This document shows positions 42,053 through 50,488 of a stretch of DNA of 64,000 nt, in pieces. Both the position numbers and the translations under genes were made by a program. Origin of the DNA: a halophilic archaeon (lineage in GTDB: Archaea > Halobacteriota > Halobacteria > Halobacteriales > Haladaptataceae). The first letter of the stretch is position 1; every line of letters begins with the position of its first letter. The stretch lies in the NCBI GenBank assembly GCA_003298465.1, contig QNGA01000002.1, positions 248,001 to 312,000 of the forward strand. Reading direction: 5' to 3'. The notes under the pieces are model-generated. The model did no database searches and was not told the origin of the DNA. It saw only the letters and a program-made list of their open reading frames with translations.

Positions 42053-43111
42053 ATGAGAGTCGGGGTTGAACTCGAATTCTGGGTAATCGACGAGGACGGT
42101 GAGCTAGTGAGTGCAGCCGATCTCCTCGGTATCCATGAAGCAGTTGCCCCTGAGTTCGTCGAACCGATGCTCGAGATACAAGTACCACCGGCAGACAGGA
42201 TAGCAGAGTTACGCCAGAACCTCATCGCCATCCTCGAAACCGTATTGGCGCGAGCGGCCGACCTCGACAAGCACCTCGTTCCGCTCGGCACACCACTGAC
42301 CGAACATCGATTTCCGATCACGAGCGATCGGGGGAAGCTGCTCCAGCGGATCTACGGCGACGAGATTCGCTATGCGAAAAACTGCGCCGGAACGCACGTC
42401 CACTTCGATAAAGGAAACGTCGTTCGCCAGCTCAATCTCTTGACCGCACTCGATCCGGCGATTGCGCTCGTTAGCTCGTCACCATACTACGATGGCGTGC
42501 AATTGGGAATGGACGCCCGAGCGATTACGTATCGATCTCATTCTACCGAGTTGTTGACGCGATATCGGGACCTGTGGCCGTACGCGGAGACGGCGGACGA
42601 GTGGGACGAACGACTGACGCAGATGTACGAGACGCTCAAGCTACGCGCCGAACAGCTCGATATCCCTGAATCCGAGTTTACGCGCTGCATTCAGCGGGAA
42701 GACGTCGTCCTTACCCCCGTACGATTGCGGAAACAGACGCCGACCGTCGAATGGCGTGCACCCGATGTCGCGCTGCCGAGCCAGATACTCCAGTTGGTGA
42801 GCGACGTTTCAATGTTGCTTTCGTTGACGGAGGATCGGTCGGTGAACGTCGGGACGCCCGGTGTCCGTCCTGAGGAGATTGGCATACCGCCGTTCACCGA
42901 ACTCCGCGCCATTGCGACGACTGCGATGAACGATGGACTCTCGAAACGGGTCTGTCGGTATCTCTCATCCATGCGCTTCGAAACCGATCAGTACGAGCCG
43001 ATGGCTGCGGAAATCATCGGTGATTACCGAATTTCGACGGCCGACGCACGGCAAGCGCGGTTGGAGTACGCCGAACGGTTACGGAGCGACGTCGCGGATC
43101 TCCGTTACTGA
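42053..43111 (+). CDS. Glutamate-cysteine ligase family protein (GCS2/YbdK type), 352 aa
   Basis: The carboxylate-amine ligase fold is seen in VGVELEFWVIDEDGELV (the metal-binding Glu pair), ILETVLARAADLDKHLVPLG, the conserved CAGTHVHFD, and the later TVEWRAPDVALPSQ. Haloarchaeal GshA of this family makes gamma-glutamylcysteine, their main thiol. This copy is divergent: it starts directly at the fold, with no N-terminal extension, and uses many A/T-ending codons unlike most of the window. It may therefore be an acquired paralogue joining another amine to glutamate. It is a single gene with its own promoter region. Confidence 0.78.
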   Translation: MRVGVELEFWVIDEDGELVSAADLLGIHEAVAPEFVEPMLEIQVPPADRIAELRQNLIAILETVLARAADLDKHLVPLGTPLTEHRFPITSDRGKLLQRIYGDEIRYAKNCAGTHVHFDKGNVVRQLNLLTALDPAIALVSSSPYYDGVQLGMDARAITYRSHSTELLTRYRDLWPYAETADEWDERLTQMYETLKLRAEQLDIPESEFTRCIQREDVVLTPVRLRKQTPTVEWRAPDVALPSQILQLVSDVSMLLSLTEDRSVNVGTPGVRPEEIGIPPFTELRAIATTAMNDGLSKRVCRYLSSMRFETDQYEPMAAEIIGDYRISTADARQARLEYAERLRSDVADLRY

Positions 43112-43122
43112 GAGACCCGCCT

Positions 43123-43335
43123 CTAGGTCGCGCCACCGGTCATCTTCGGGACGCAGACTACCGTCGGCCGGGAAGCTCCCGATTTTGCCGCCAAAACGTC
43201 GACCGGTACACAAGTTACTCCCGGCAGAAGGTGACGAACTCCCTCGGAGTAGTACTCTCGGCGATGATCGACAAGCTTGGACATTTCGTAGAGGGAGACG
43301 TGGGAAGCACGGTCGAAGGCGCGAACGATTAGCAC
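43123..43335 (-). CDS. Uncertain 70-aa reading frame
   Basis: The frame encodes a mixed, non-Arg-rich sequence (MLIVRAFDRASHVSLYEMSK at the start) that looks more protein-like than shadow frames here. It lacks a ribosome-binding site, recognised domain or clear promoter. It could be a fragment of a lost gene. Confidence 0.2.
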   Translation of the reverse strand: MLIVRAFDRASHVSLYEMSKLVDHRREYYSEGVRHLLPGVTCVPVDVLAAKSGASRPTVVCVPKMTGGAT

Positions 43336-43515
43336 TGGATCAAAGATAGCTTATCAGGTTAATCTATCCAAGCAGTGCCTCGTTTCCGTTGAACGCTTCT
43401 CCAAGTTCTCCGTCGACCCCACCCACTGGGAGACATCAGAGCGTGCCAGTGACAAACTAGCGACACCGAACACGACCCGAATATCGAGTCGGTCTTCACT
43501 TCGAGCGTTAGGTTT

Positions 43516-43533
43516 CTCCGCCCGAAGGCGGAG
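43516..43533 (-). terminator. UUCG-tetraloop hairpin after the oligopeptide ABC operon
   Basis: On the minus strand the sequence reads CTCCGCC-TTCG-GGCGGAG, a 7-bp perfect stem closed by a C(UUCG)G tetraloop, about 45 nt after the ATPase stop codon. It probably protects or ends the operon transcript; no long T-run follows, so processing or RNA stability are alternatives. Confidence 0.4.
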
Positions 43534-43576
43534 GAGAACATGACTTGCCGAGAGCGAGGCAGTGTCGCAGATCTAG

Positions 43577-45685
43577 TCAGTCGCTGATGGACTCGGCAGC
43601 GTCGGCGGATTGGTCTTCGTCCTCCTGAGCACGGGCATATCGCTCCAACAGTTCGTGCTGGACGTTCTCGACCGGGAAGTAGCAGGCAGCCTCGTGGTCG
43701 CCGTCCTGATAGACGGAGCGCTCGGGGTCAGCCTGACGACACTCTTCGCTGGCCTTGGGACACCGCGGTGCGAAGTTACAGCCCTTGGGGAGGTCGACGG
43801 GGTTAGGCGGTTCGCCCGGCAACAGTACCCGCTGGCGGTCGGCGTCGGGGTCGGCTTTCGGTGACGCGGCCAGTAGCGACGCGGCGTAGGGATGTTTCGG
43901 GTTTCGGATGACTTCTCGGGTATACCCGAATTCGACGATGCGGCCGAGGTACATCACCGCTAACCGGTTAGCGATTTGCGAGAGGCTCGCGAGGTCGTGA
44001 GAGATGTAGATGATACCGATATCGCGCTCGTCGGCCATCACCCGCAGGATATTGAGGATATTAGCCTTCAACGAGACGTCGAGCATCGACGCCGGCTCGT
44101 CACAGATGAGCAGTTGTGGTTCGAGCACCAGTGCCTGGGCGATGGCGACCCGCTGGCGCTCCCCGCCGGACAGCTGAGTCGGGAGTTGGTCGAGGTACTT
44201 CTCCGGCGGGTTGAGGCCGACGTCGGAGACGGTCTCGCGGACCCGACGGTCGATCGTCTCCTGGTCGTACCCCTGGATTTTGAGCGGTTCGGCGACGGCA
44301 GCTCGGACCCGCTGGCGTGGGTTCAGCGAGTCGAAGGGGTCTTGGAAGATGAACTGGACCTGCGAACGGAACTGCTTGGTGTTTTCGTCGAGTAGCTCGT
44401 CGACCGTCGTCCCATCGACGCGTATCTCCCCGCCCGTCCGGGATTGAAGCGCGGCGATCACCTCGCCGAGGGTGGACTTGCCACAGCCGGACTCACCGGC
44501 AACGCCGACGATCTCGCCCTCGCGGACCGTCAGGTCGACACCGTTGACGGCTTTGACGTGGTCTGGTTCCGCACCGCGCAGGTCGTCGAAGATCGATTGA
44601 GTCTGCTCGAACCATTTCTCGAGGTCGTCGGTTCCGAGGATGACGTTGCCGGCCTCACGGGCCGCCTCGCGGTCCACCTCGGCGTCGACGCCCCACGTCT
44701 CGGGGTCGGCGGCCGCCGCTCGCATCTCGTCGGCCTCGTCGGTGTAGTAGCAGGCCGACAGCTGGTCGCCGTTCTCCGTCAGTGGCGGATGGCCCTGGTC
44801 GCACTCCTCGGTGGCGAACGGGCACCGGTTGCGGAAGACACAGCCCGTCGGCTCCTCGGTGAGGTCCGGCAGTGATCCCGGGATGGAGATGGCCTGCTGG
44901 TCGAACTCGTCGACCTCCGGGAAGGCGTTCTTGAGCCCCATCGTGTAGGGGTTCGTCGGGTGGTCGAATACGTCGTCTGTCTCGCCCTGTTCCATCACCT
45001 TTCCGCCGTAGAGAACCGACACATCGTCGCAGGTCTCGGCAACGACGCCGACGTCGTGGGTGATGAGCAGCATCGAGCTGTCGATCTCTTCTTGTATCTC
45101 CAGCAGCTTGTCGACGATTTTGTCCTGGACGATGACGTCGAGGCCGGTCGTCGGTTCGTCGGCGATGATGAGGTCGGGGTCGAGCACCAACGCCATCGCG
45201 ATGGTGACGCGCTGGCGCATTCCGCCGGAGAACTCGTGCGGGTAGTCGCTCGTTCGGGCGGGGTCGAGGCCGACGATTTCGAACACCTCCGCGACGCGTT
45301 CGTTGGCCTCCGTTTTCGAGACGTCCTCGTGTTTGTGGATGGCCTGCCGGATCTGGGCGCCGACGGTCATCACGGGGTCTAGCGAGTCCATCGCACTCTG
45401 GGGGATGTAGGAAATCTCGTTCCAGCGGACGTCCTGCCACTCCTTCTCGGAGAGGTCGAGTAGTTCGCGGCCCTTGAACCGGATACTCCCAGATTGGACC
45501 TCGCCGTTGTCGTCGAGCAGGCCCATAACCTGCTTCGCGACAGTTGACTTCCCGCAGCCGGACTCGCCGACCAGCCCGTAGTTGTCCCCCTCGTCGATGG
45601 AGAAGGAGACGTTGTTGACGGCGTGGACGTCCTTGTTGGCGGTTCGATACGTGATCTTCACGTCGTCGACTTCGAGTAGACTCAT
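43577..45685 (-). CDS. Dipeptide/oligopeptide ABC transporter double-ATPase (DppD-DppF fusion), 702 aa
   Basis: Two ATPase domains are fused. Domain 1 (about residues 1-330) has Walker [10 protein letters not shown], signature FSGGMRQRVTIAMAL and Walker [14 protein letters not shown]. Domain 2 (about 375-702) has [24 protein letters not shown] and [13 protein letters not shown]. Each ends in the oligopeptide-type Cys-rich tail (GCVFRNRCPFATEEC and GCNFAPRCPKASEEC). The ATG at 45685 overlaps the stop of the upstream permease (ATGA). It is the last gene of the operon. A 65-bp segment around the first Walker B (45108-45172) is identical at DNA level to the paralogue at 60341-60405. Confidence 0.93.
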   Translation of the reverse strand: MSLLEVDDVKITYRTANKDVHAVNNVSFSIDEGDNYGLVGESGCGKSTVAKQVMGLLDDNGEVQSGSIRFKGRELLDLSEKEWQDVRWNEISYIPQSAMDSLDPVMTVGAQIRQAIHKHEDVSKTEANERVAEVFEIVGLDPARTSDYPHEFSGGMRQRVTIAMALVLDPDLIIADEPTTGLDVIVQDKIVDKLLEIQEEIDSSMLLITHDVGVVAETCDDVSVLYGGKVMEQGETDDVFDHPTNPYTMGLKNAFPEVDEFDQQAISIPGSLPDLTEEPTGCVFRNRCPFATEECDQGHPPLTENGDQLSACYYTDEADEMRAAAADPETWGVDAEVDREAAREAGNVILGTDDLEKWFEQTQSIFDDLRGAEPDHVKAVNGVDLTVREGEIVGVAGESGCGKSTLGEVIAALQSRTGGEIRVDGTTVDELLDENTKQFRSQVQFIFQDPFDSLNPRQRVRAAVAEPLKIQGYDQETIDRRVRETVSDVGLNPPEKYLDQLPTQLSGGERQRVAIAQALVLEPQLLICDEPASMLDVSLKANILNILRVMADERDIGIIYISHDLASLSQIANRLAVMYLGRIVEFGYTREVIRNPKHPYAASLLAASPKADPDADRQRVLLPGEPPNPVDLPKGCNFAPRCPKASEECRQADPERSVYQDGDHEAACYFPVENVQHELLERYARAQEDEDQSADAAESISD

Positions 45686-46602
45686 TCTTGCTCCGTTTGC
45701 AGATCGGGGTTGACTATCTCCTCGAACGCCCGGCCGACCAGGAAGACCGCGGTAGTGACGGCGGCGATGCCGATGGCTGGCGGCAGGACCCACCACCACG
45801 CGACGCGTATCGCGCCCGAGCGGAACACCTGCTGGAGCATCCGCCCCCAGGAGGTGGTTGTCGGGTCGCCGAATCCCAGGAAGGCCAGCGACGCGCCAGC
45901 GACGATGGACCATCCAACGGCGTAGGCGGTGTAGAGGAAGCCGATGCCGAGTACGTTCGGCGCGACGTGCAGGAACATCGTCCTCAGGTGGCCGGCGCCA
46001 CGCGCCCGCGCCGACTTTACGAACGTCCGTTCCTTGACGGTCATCACCTCGGAGCGGATGACCCGCGCGGGCATCTTCCAGAGGAAGACGACCAGCACGG
46101 CGGTGATGAGCCAGATGCTCGGCGTCATGAACGACAGGATCAGCAGCGCCATCGGCAGGAACGGGAGCGCGAACGTCAGATCAGTCAGCCGCATCAGCGC
46201 CTCGTCGATGCGGCCGCCGAAGTATCCACTCGTAAGGCCGACCAGGAAGCCCAGCACACCGGTCCCGACACCGCCGAACAGGCCGATAATGAGCGTTGGA
46301 CGCGCGCCCGCGAGAAACTGGCTCAACACGTCCTTGCCGAAGGAGGTCGTCCCCAGCGGCGCAGTCGCGCTGGGGCTCTCAAGTCGCATTATCGAGTAGT
46401 CGACGCGTACCGTGTACTCGATAGGGTCATGGGGTGCCAGGTATGGTCCGAACACTCCCATGAAGACGAACGCCACGAGAACGGTGAATCCGACCTTCGC
46501 GGCGTCGTCCTTGAGGACGACCCCCAGCGTGTGGCGCGCTCGCGAGAGCGCCGCGAGGAAACGGTCCTTGTTCGTCTCGATGTCGAAGCTGTACCCCGAC
46601 AT
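45682..46602 (-). CDS. Dipeptide/oligopeptide ABC permease (DppC type), 306 aa
   Basis: The protein has the DppC layout: cytoplasmic N-terminus, first helix VGFTVLVAFVFMGVFGPYLA, the loop PSATAPLGTTSFGKDVLSQF, and the ATPase-contact block RTFVKSARARGAGHLRTMFL. Six helices are visible and the length is normal. It overlaps the DppB stop by one base (TGATG) and the ATPase start by four. In the membrane it pairs with DppB to form the pore. Confidence 0.92.
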   Translation of the reverse strand: MSGYSFDIETNKDRFLAALSRARHTLGVVLKDDAAKVGFTVLVAFVFMGVFGPYLAPHDPIEYTVRVDYSIMRLESPSATAPLGTTSFGKDVLSQFLAGARPTLIIGLFGGVGTGVLGFLVGLTSGYFGGRIDEALMRLTDLTFALPFLPMALLILSFMTPSIWLITAVLVVFLWKMPARVIRSEVMTVKERTFVKSARARGAGHLRTMFLHVAPNVLGIGFLYTAYAVGWSIVAGASLAFLGFGDPTTTSWGRMLQQVFRSGAIRVAWWWVLPPAIGIAAVTTAVFLVGRAFEEIVNPDLQTEQE

Positions 46603-47585
46603 CAGACGTCACCTGCCGTGACCGTCGGGTCCAGTTTCGCATAGGCGATATCCGCCGTGAGATTCATCACAATGACCGCCAGCGCCATGATGAACACGGC
46701 GGCCTGAACAGTCGGGTAGTCCTGATTGAGGATGGCCTGGATGAGCGCGCGACCGATGCCCGGCCACGCGAAGACCACTTCCAGAGTGATGACGCCCTGG
46801 AAGAGCATCCCCGTTCGGAGCGCAAAGTACGTCACCAACGGGAGCAGCGAGTTGCGGCCCGCGCGGGCTAGCTGCTCCATCTCGGAGAGTCCCTTCGCAC
46901 GGTGGAGCATCAGGAACTCCGAGCCTTTGCGCTCAACGACCGAGTTGCGCGCGAGCATCAGGAAGTCTCCGCTGTAGAACAGCACCGTGGCGGTAAAGGG
47001 GAGGAGGTAGTGTTTCAGGAAGTCGACCGAGAGGTACGTCTGGAGGTACCCTTTAGGGCTAGCCGTCGGGCTGCGCATCCCGAAGGCTGGGAGCCAACCC
47101 AACCCGTACGAGAAGATGATGAGCATGAGGATGCCCGTCACGAAGATCGGGGTCGCCCGGAAGAACGTCGTGGTGATGATGCCGGCCTGTTCGAACCACG
47201 AGCCCCGGTTCCAGCCGGCGTACATGCCGGCGATGGAACTGATGACGGCGGTCGTGATTAGCGCCGGTAGGAGCAACACCAGCGTGTTCATCAGCGCCGG
47301 GCCGATGATAGCGCTTACCGGCCGCTGCTGAGTGAGCGAAACCCCAAACTGGAACGTGAACAGGTTCTTGATGTACTTCAAGTACTGTACCCAGATCGGC
47401 TCATCGAGCCCGTACATCGCGCGCAACTCCGCTACCTGCTCGGGTGTGAGCGCACCCGAGGCGACGAGCCCGCTGAACGGGTCGCTGGGCAACAGCCGCA
47501 GCGTCGCGAAAATGACGCTGACGGCGACCAGTGTCAGTACTGCGGCGATCGCTGTTCGCTTGATCAGGAATCGTCGAAAGCTCAT
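46602..47585 (-). CDS. Dipeptide/oligopeptide ABC permease (DppB type), 327 aa
   Basis: DppB hallmarks are the first helix (FLIKRTAIAAVLTLVAVSVI), the extracellular GLDEPIWVQYLKYIKNLFTF segment, and the loop EFLMLHRAKGLSEMEQLARA that contacts the ATPase, followed by LPLVTYFALRTGMLFQGVIT. It starts 17 nt after the binding-protein gene and is coupled to DppC. Its substrate is set by the upstream solute-binding protein and is unknown. Confidence 0.92.
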   Translation of the reverse strand: MSFRRFLIKRTAIAAVLTLVAVSVIFATLRLLPSDPFSGLVASGALTPEQVAELRAMYGLDEPIWVQYLKYIKNLFTFQFGVSLTQQRPVSAIIGPALMNTLVLLLPALITTAVISSIAGMYAGWNRGSWFEQAGIITTTFFRATPIFVTGILMLIIFSYGLGWLPAFGMRSPTASPKGYLQTYLSVDFLKHYLLPFTATVLFYSGDFLMLARNSVVERKGSEFLMLHRAKGLSEMEQLARAGRNSLLPLVTYFALRTGMLFQGVITLEVVFAWPGIGRALIQAILNQDYPTVQAAVFIMALAVIVMNLTADIAYAKLDPTVTAGDV

Positions 47586-47602
47586 AGGTGTGGAAATGTT
47601 GC

Positions 47603-49525
47603 TTACGAGAAGTCCGATTGATCGAGTTCAGAGCGTGTCGCGTGGCCGTCCTCGACGCGGTCGGCGAAGGCTTTCCAGGCGTTGCCCTTGGGCCAAACGA
47701 GCATATCGTCACCGTTGAACGTGTAGCCCGCCTTTCGGAGCATCGTCCGACCCTTCTTCGGATTGTACTCGTATGGCTCGGTCTCGCCGTAGTACGGTTT
47801 GAGTAATGGCGTGATGAGGTTCTGGCCCTTGATCGCGGTGCCGCGGCCGCCTAGAACGCCCTTGACGAAGCCCTGCTTGTCGACGGCGTGGCTTAGTGCG
47901 ACTCGGAACGTCTTGTCGCGGAACAGTGGGACGATGTGGTTGAGGTGGACGTCTGTCGGGACGAAGTTCCGGGACCGCTGTTTCTCGACGCCGTTGCCCT
48001 TGGCCGCTCGCTTTGCCTGCTCGTTGGAGACGGTGGTTCCGATGGCATCGATGTCGCCGGACTGTATCGCGCCGATGAGCGTCGAGACGTTGCCAACATT
48101 GGTCTCGACCAGTTCGTCGATACCGTCGCCGGGGACGAAGTGCTCTTCCCCGATGAGCTTTCGACGGATCTTGTCGTCCCACAACCAGTGGTCTTCGTGC
48201 TTCGAGAGGCGCAGTTCCTGGCCCTGCGACCAGTTCTCGAACTTGAATGGGCCGGTCCCGATTGGGTTGTCGGGGTTGTGTTTGCCGGGGCTGTCGACGT
48301 CCTGCCAGCGGTGCTTCGGAATGATGGCGCTTCGGACGGCCCGCTGGGTGAGGAACGACGCGTCGGCTTCCGTGAGGGTGAACCGGACGCGTCCGCCACC
48401 GTTGTTCGACAACACCTCAACGCTGTCGATGGTCCGGTAGAACGGGCCCTGCTGGGGCGCCGTGTGCTGCTTGTACGTCTCGACGCTAAACTTGACGTCC
48501 TCCGGGCCGAACGGCTTGCCGTCGTGCCAGGTAACTCCCTTCCGAAGGTCCATCTCGACGGTGGTATCGTCGACTACCTTATGATCGGTCGCCAGACCGG
48601 GGACGATTTCGAGTTGCGGCGAGGCATCGTACAGTCCATCGTAAACGTTCAGCAGACGTTTTTCCTCCTGGCCGCCACTCGACCAGGGGAGGTTCGTCCC
48701 CTGCATACCGGAGGTGACACCTTTAACCCACGTCGTCGAATTGCCCCTGGGCTGGAGGTTCACCTGCGTCCAGATGAACGAGTCGCGGGTCGTCCCGTTG
48801 CCTGGGGTCGGAACGTATCCCTCCCAGTCGGCGGTGTTGGCCACGTTGATGACATCCGGGAAGTTCGTGGTGATGATGTAGGCGTCTTTGCTGAGTTTGC
48901 GTTGAATCTTCTTACAGATCTTGGCACGCTTCTGCTTGTTCCCGATTTCCTTGGCCTGTTTGTCGAGCAATTTCGTGATCTCGTCGTTCTTGTAGTTGTA
49001 GTAGTTCCCGCCGGTCTCGGGGTGGGCTCGCATCAGGAACGGGTTTGGGTCGAGGCCGCGCTGTGGGTCCGGCCCGTGGAGGTTCATCGTCACCGGCACC
49101 GGATGACCGACGTCGGCTCGCCAGAATTCCCCGTACCGCGTGCTGGGCTGGACATTCTTCAGTTCGACCGGGACGCCGATGGATTCGAACGAATCCTTGA
49201 TCATCAGCGCGTGCTCGCGCATCCACGGTGTCTCAGCCTGCGCGAAGTGCGTCGTCACCTTGGGGACGGTCTGGCCCTCGACCGCGGTGTACTCGAACTT
49301 GACTGCCTGTTCGTTGGCGTCGGTGCCCTTGGTGTCGACCGGCCACTCCTCCCAGAACTTCGTCTCGATGGACCGGCCATCGCCGCCACCGCCGTCACCG
49401 CCATCGCCACCGCCTAGTATGCCGCTACAGCCTGCGAGTGCGGCTGCCCCGGCAGTCCCTGCTATGCGGACGAATCCACGCCGTGATGGTCCCTTCTCGA
49501 TCTCGAAGGTCAGGTCGTCGGACAT
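47603..49525 (-). CDS. Family 5 extracellular solute-binding lipoprotein, 640 aa
   Basis: A Tat signal (SRRGFVRIAGTAGAAALAGC, lipobox Cys33) with a Gly/Asp-rich linker precedes the large family 5 binding fold: VEMDLRKGVTWHDGKPFGPE, DPNPFLMRAHPETGG, NPIGTGPFKFENWSQGQELR and FRDKTFRVALSHAVDKQGFV. Family 5 proteins bind peptides, nickel chelates, opines or sugars. It is the first gene of the operon. A promoter with CCATATAAAGG (49602-49592) and a palindrome lie upstream. The neighbourhood of hydroxy-acid enzymes suggests a non-peptide ligand, but that is inference. Confidence 0.9.
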   Translation of the reverse strand: MSDDLTFEIEKGPSRRGFVRIAGTAGAAALAGCSGILGGGDGGDGGGGDGRSIETKFWEEWPVDTKGTDANEQAVKFEYTAVEGQTVPKVTTHFAQAETPWMREHALMIKDSFESIGVPVELKNVQPSTRYGEFWRADVGHPVPVTMNLHGPDPQRGLDPNPFLMRAHPETGGNYYNYKNDEITKLLDKQAKEIGNKQKRAKICKKIQRKLSKDAYIITTNFPDVINVANTADWEGYVPTPGNGTTRDSFIWTQVNLQPRGNSTTWVKGVTSGMQGTNLPWSSGGQEEKRLLNVYDGLYDASPQLEIVPGLATDHKVVDDTTVEMDLRKGVTWHDGKPFGPEDVKFSVETYKQHTAPQQGPFYRTIDSVEVLSNNGGGRVRFTLTEADASFLTQRAVRSAIIPKHRWQDVDSPGKHNPDNPIGTGPFKFENWSQGQELRLSKHEDHWLWDDKIRRKLIGEEHFVPGDGIDELVETNVGNVSTLIGAIQSGDIDAIGTTVSNEQAKRAAKGNGVEKQRSRNFVPTDVHLNHIVPLFRDKTFRVALSHAVDKQGFVKGVLGGRGTAIKGQNLITPLLKPYYGETEPYEYNPKKGRTMLRKAGYTFNGDDMLVWPKGNAWKAFADRVEDGHATRSELDQSDFS

Positions 49526-49591
49526 ACGGGTCGCTCTCTTTGTTACAGGGGCCTGAACCTACTCCCGAACTTCAGTAATGATCATCGTCCT

Positions 49592-49630
49592 TTATATGGG
49601 AACACATATCATACCGGTATTGCAACCGGT
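49592..49630 (-). promoter_or_regulatory. Promoter and palindromes before the oligopeptide ABC operon
   Basis: The minus strand holds CCATATAAAGG (49602-49592), about 67 nt before the ATG at 49525. Upstream of it are the inverted repeat ATATG-N6-CATAT (49594-49609, overlapping the TATA) and ACCGGT-N6-ACCGGT (49613-49630). The palindromes are candidate operators for the Bat-like regulator encoded next to them. Confidence 0.5.
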
Positions 49631-49635
49631 CACCC

Positions 49636-50313
49636 CTAGGCATCCTCAAGTGCGTCGGCGAACTCGCCCGACGCGAAGACGAGATCTAGAAGTTGCTTCT
49701 CCGCGATGCGCAGACGTTCGCTGAGCGTCGACTGCGCGATGTCGAGTTCCGTGGCGATATCATCAGCGGACGCCTCACGCGGCACGTCGAAGTACCCCAT
49801 TTCGTGGGCCATCTCGAGAACGTTGAGTTGTTCCTGAGTGAGTTCGTTTTGGAGGACCCGTGAGAGCTGGCCGCTCCCAAGTGGTTCGCCGGTCGTGTCC
49901 ACCTCGCTAACGCTGTGGAGTTCGAACCGACCGAACCGCTCCTGGATTCGGTCGGCCAGCGAGCGGAAACCTTCCCACTCCTCGACGGTGACGACGGCGT
50001 TGAACTGGCCGTGGCGCAGTACGAGCCGGTTAGGAATGGCTTCTGCCCGGAGGATGACGCCTAACAGGAACGGGTACGGCTCGTTTGCGATAACCACGAG
50101 CCGGTAGCTCGTCCGGTCAGACTGACTGTCCGAAACCTGCTGGGAGTGATACAGTTCGACCCGTGAGAGGTCCAAGAGGGCGGTCTCTGGGTCGAACTGC
50201 TCTGACGTCGAGAGCAGCAGCGACTCGATCCAGGTGCCCTCGTCAGCGTAGAAGGCGTTCTCAAAGTCGATACTCCGGACCCCTGGGAGCTGTGCCCCCA
50301 TATCGTATACCAC
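49636..50313 (-). CDS. Bacterio-opsin-activator-type HTH regulator, 225 aa
   Basis: The C-terminal HTH_10 domain is clear: LTQEQLNVLEMAHEMGYFDV, then PREASADDIATELDIAQSTL and SERLRIAEKQLL. The N-terminal part has the Bat-type sensor strand pattern (AFYADEGTWIESLLLSTSEQ, YRLVVIANEPYPFLLGVI). The only standard start is GTG at 50313, but the frame upstream (RILRVEFQTAPSG, to a TGA at about 50355) still looks like the family's first strand, so the true start may be non-standard or lost. It sits beside the oligopeptide ABC operon and likely regulates it. Confidence 0.8.
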   Translation of the reverse strand: MVYDMGAQLPGVRSIDFENAFYADEGTWIESLLLSTSEQFDPETALLDLSRVELYHSQQVSDSQSDRTSYRLVVIANEPYPFLLGVILRAEAIPNRLVLRHGQFNAVVTVEEWEGFRSLADRIQERFGRFELHSVSEVDTTGEPLGSGQLSRVLQNELTQEQLNVLEMAHEMGYFDVPREASADDIATELDIAQSTLSERLRIAEKQLLDLVFASGEFADALEDA

Positions 50314-50488
50314 TCCAGAGGGAGCGGTCTGGAATTCAACGCGGAGAATACGGAATCACCTGGCGCCGTCAAAGTAGAGCGTATCGGCCGTTATAACTGC
50401 GACGACTGCGGCAGACATGAACACTCCTCCGACGCGCCGTGGCCGTCCAGCAGACCGGTCGCTCACCGGACTGGACGGCCGTGCCGGC

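Larger units (their letters stand above)
43112..43576. other. 465-bp intergenic region between GCS2 and the oligopeptide ABC operon
   Basis: It holds a 70-codon minus-strand frame of unclear status (43123-43335) and a strong hairpin (43516-43533). Nothing else was recognised. Confidence 0.5.

Noticed and set aside
42053..43111. Calling the GCS2 gene gshA
   Set aside because: The family is clear, but the divergent N-terminus and codon use do not allow a claim that it is the main gamma-glutamylcysteine synthetase.
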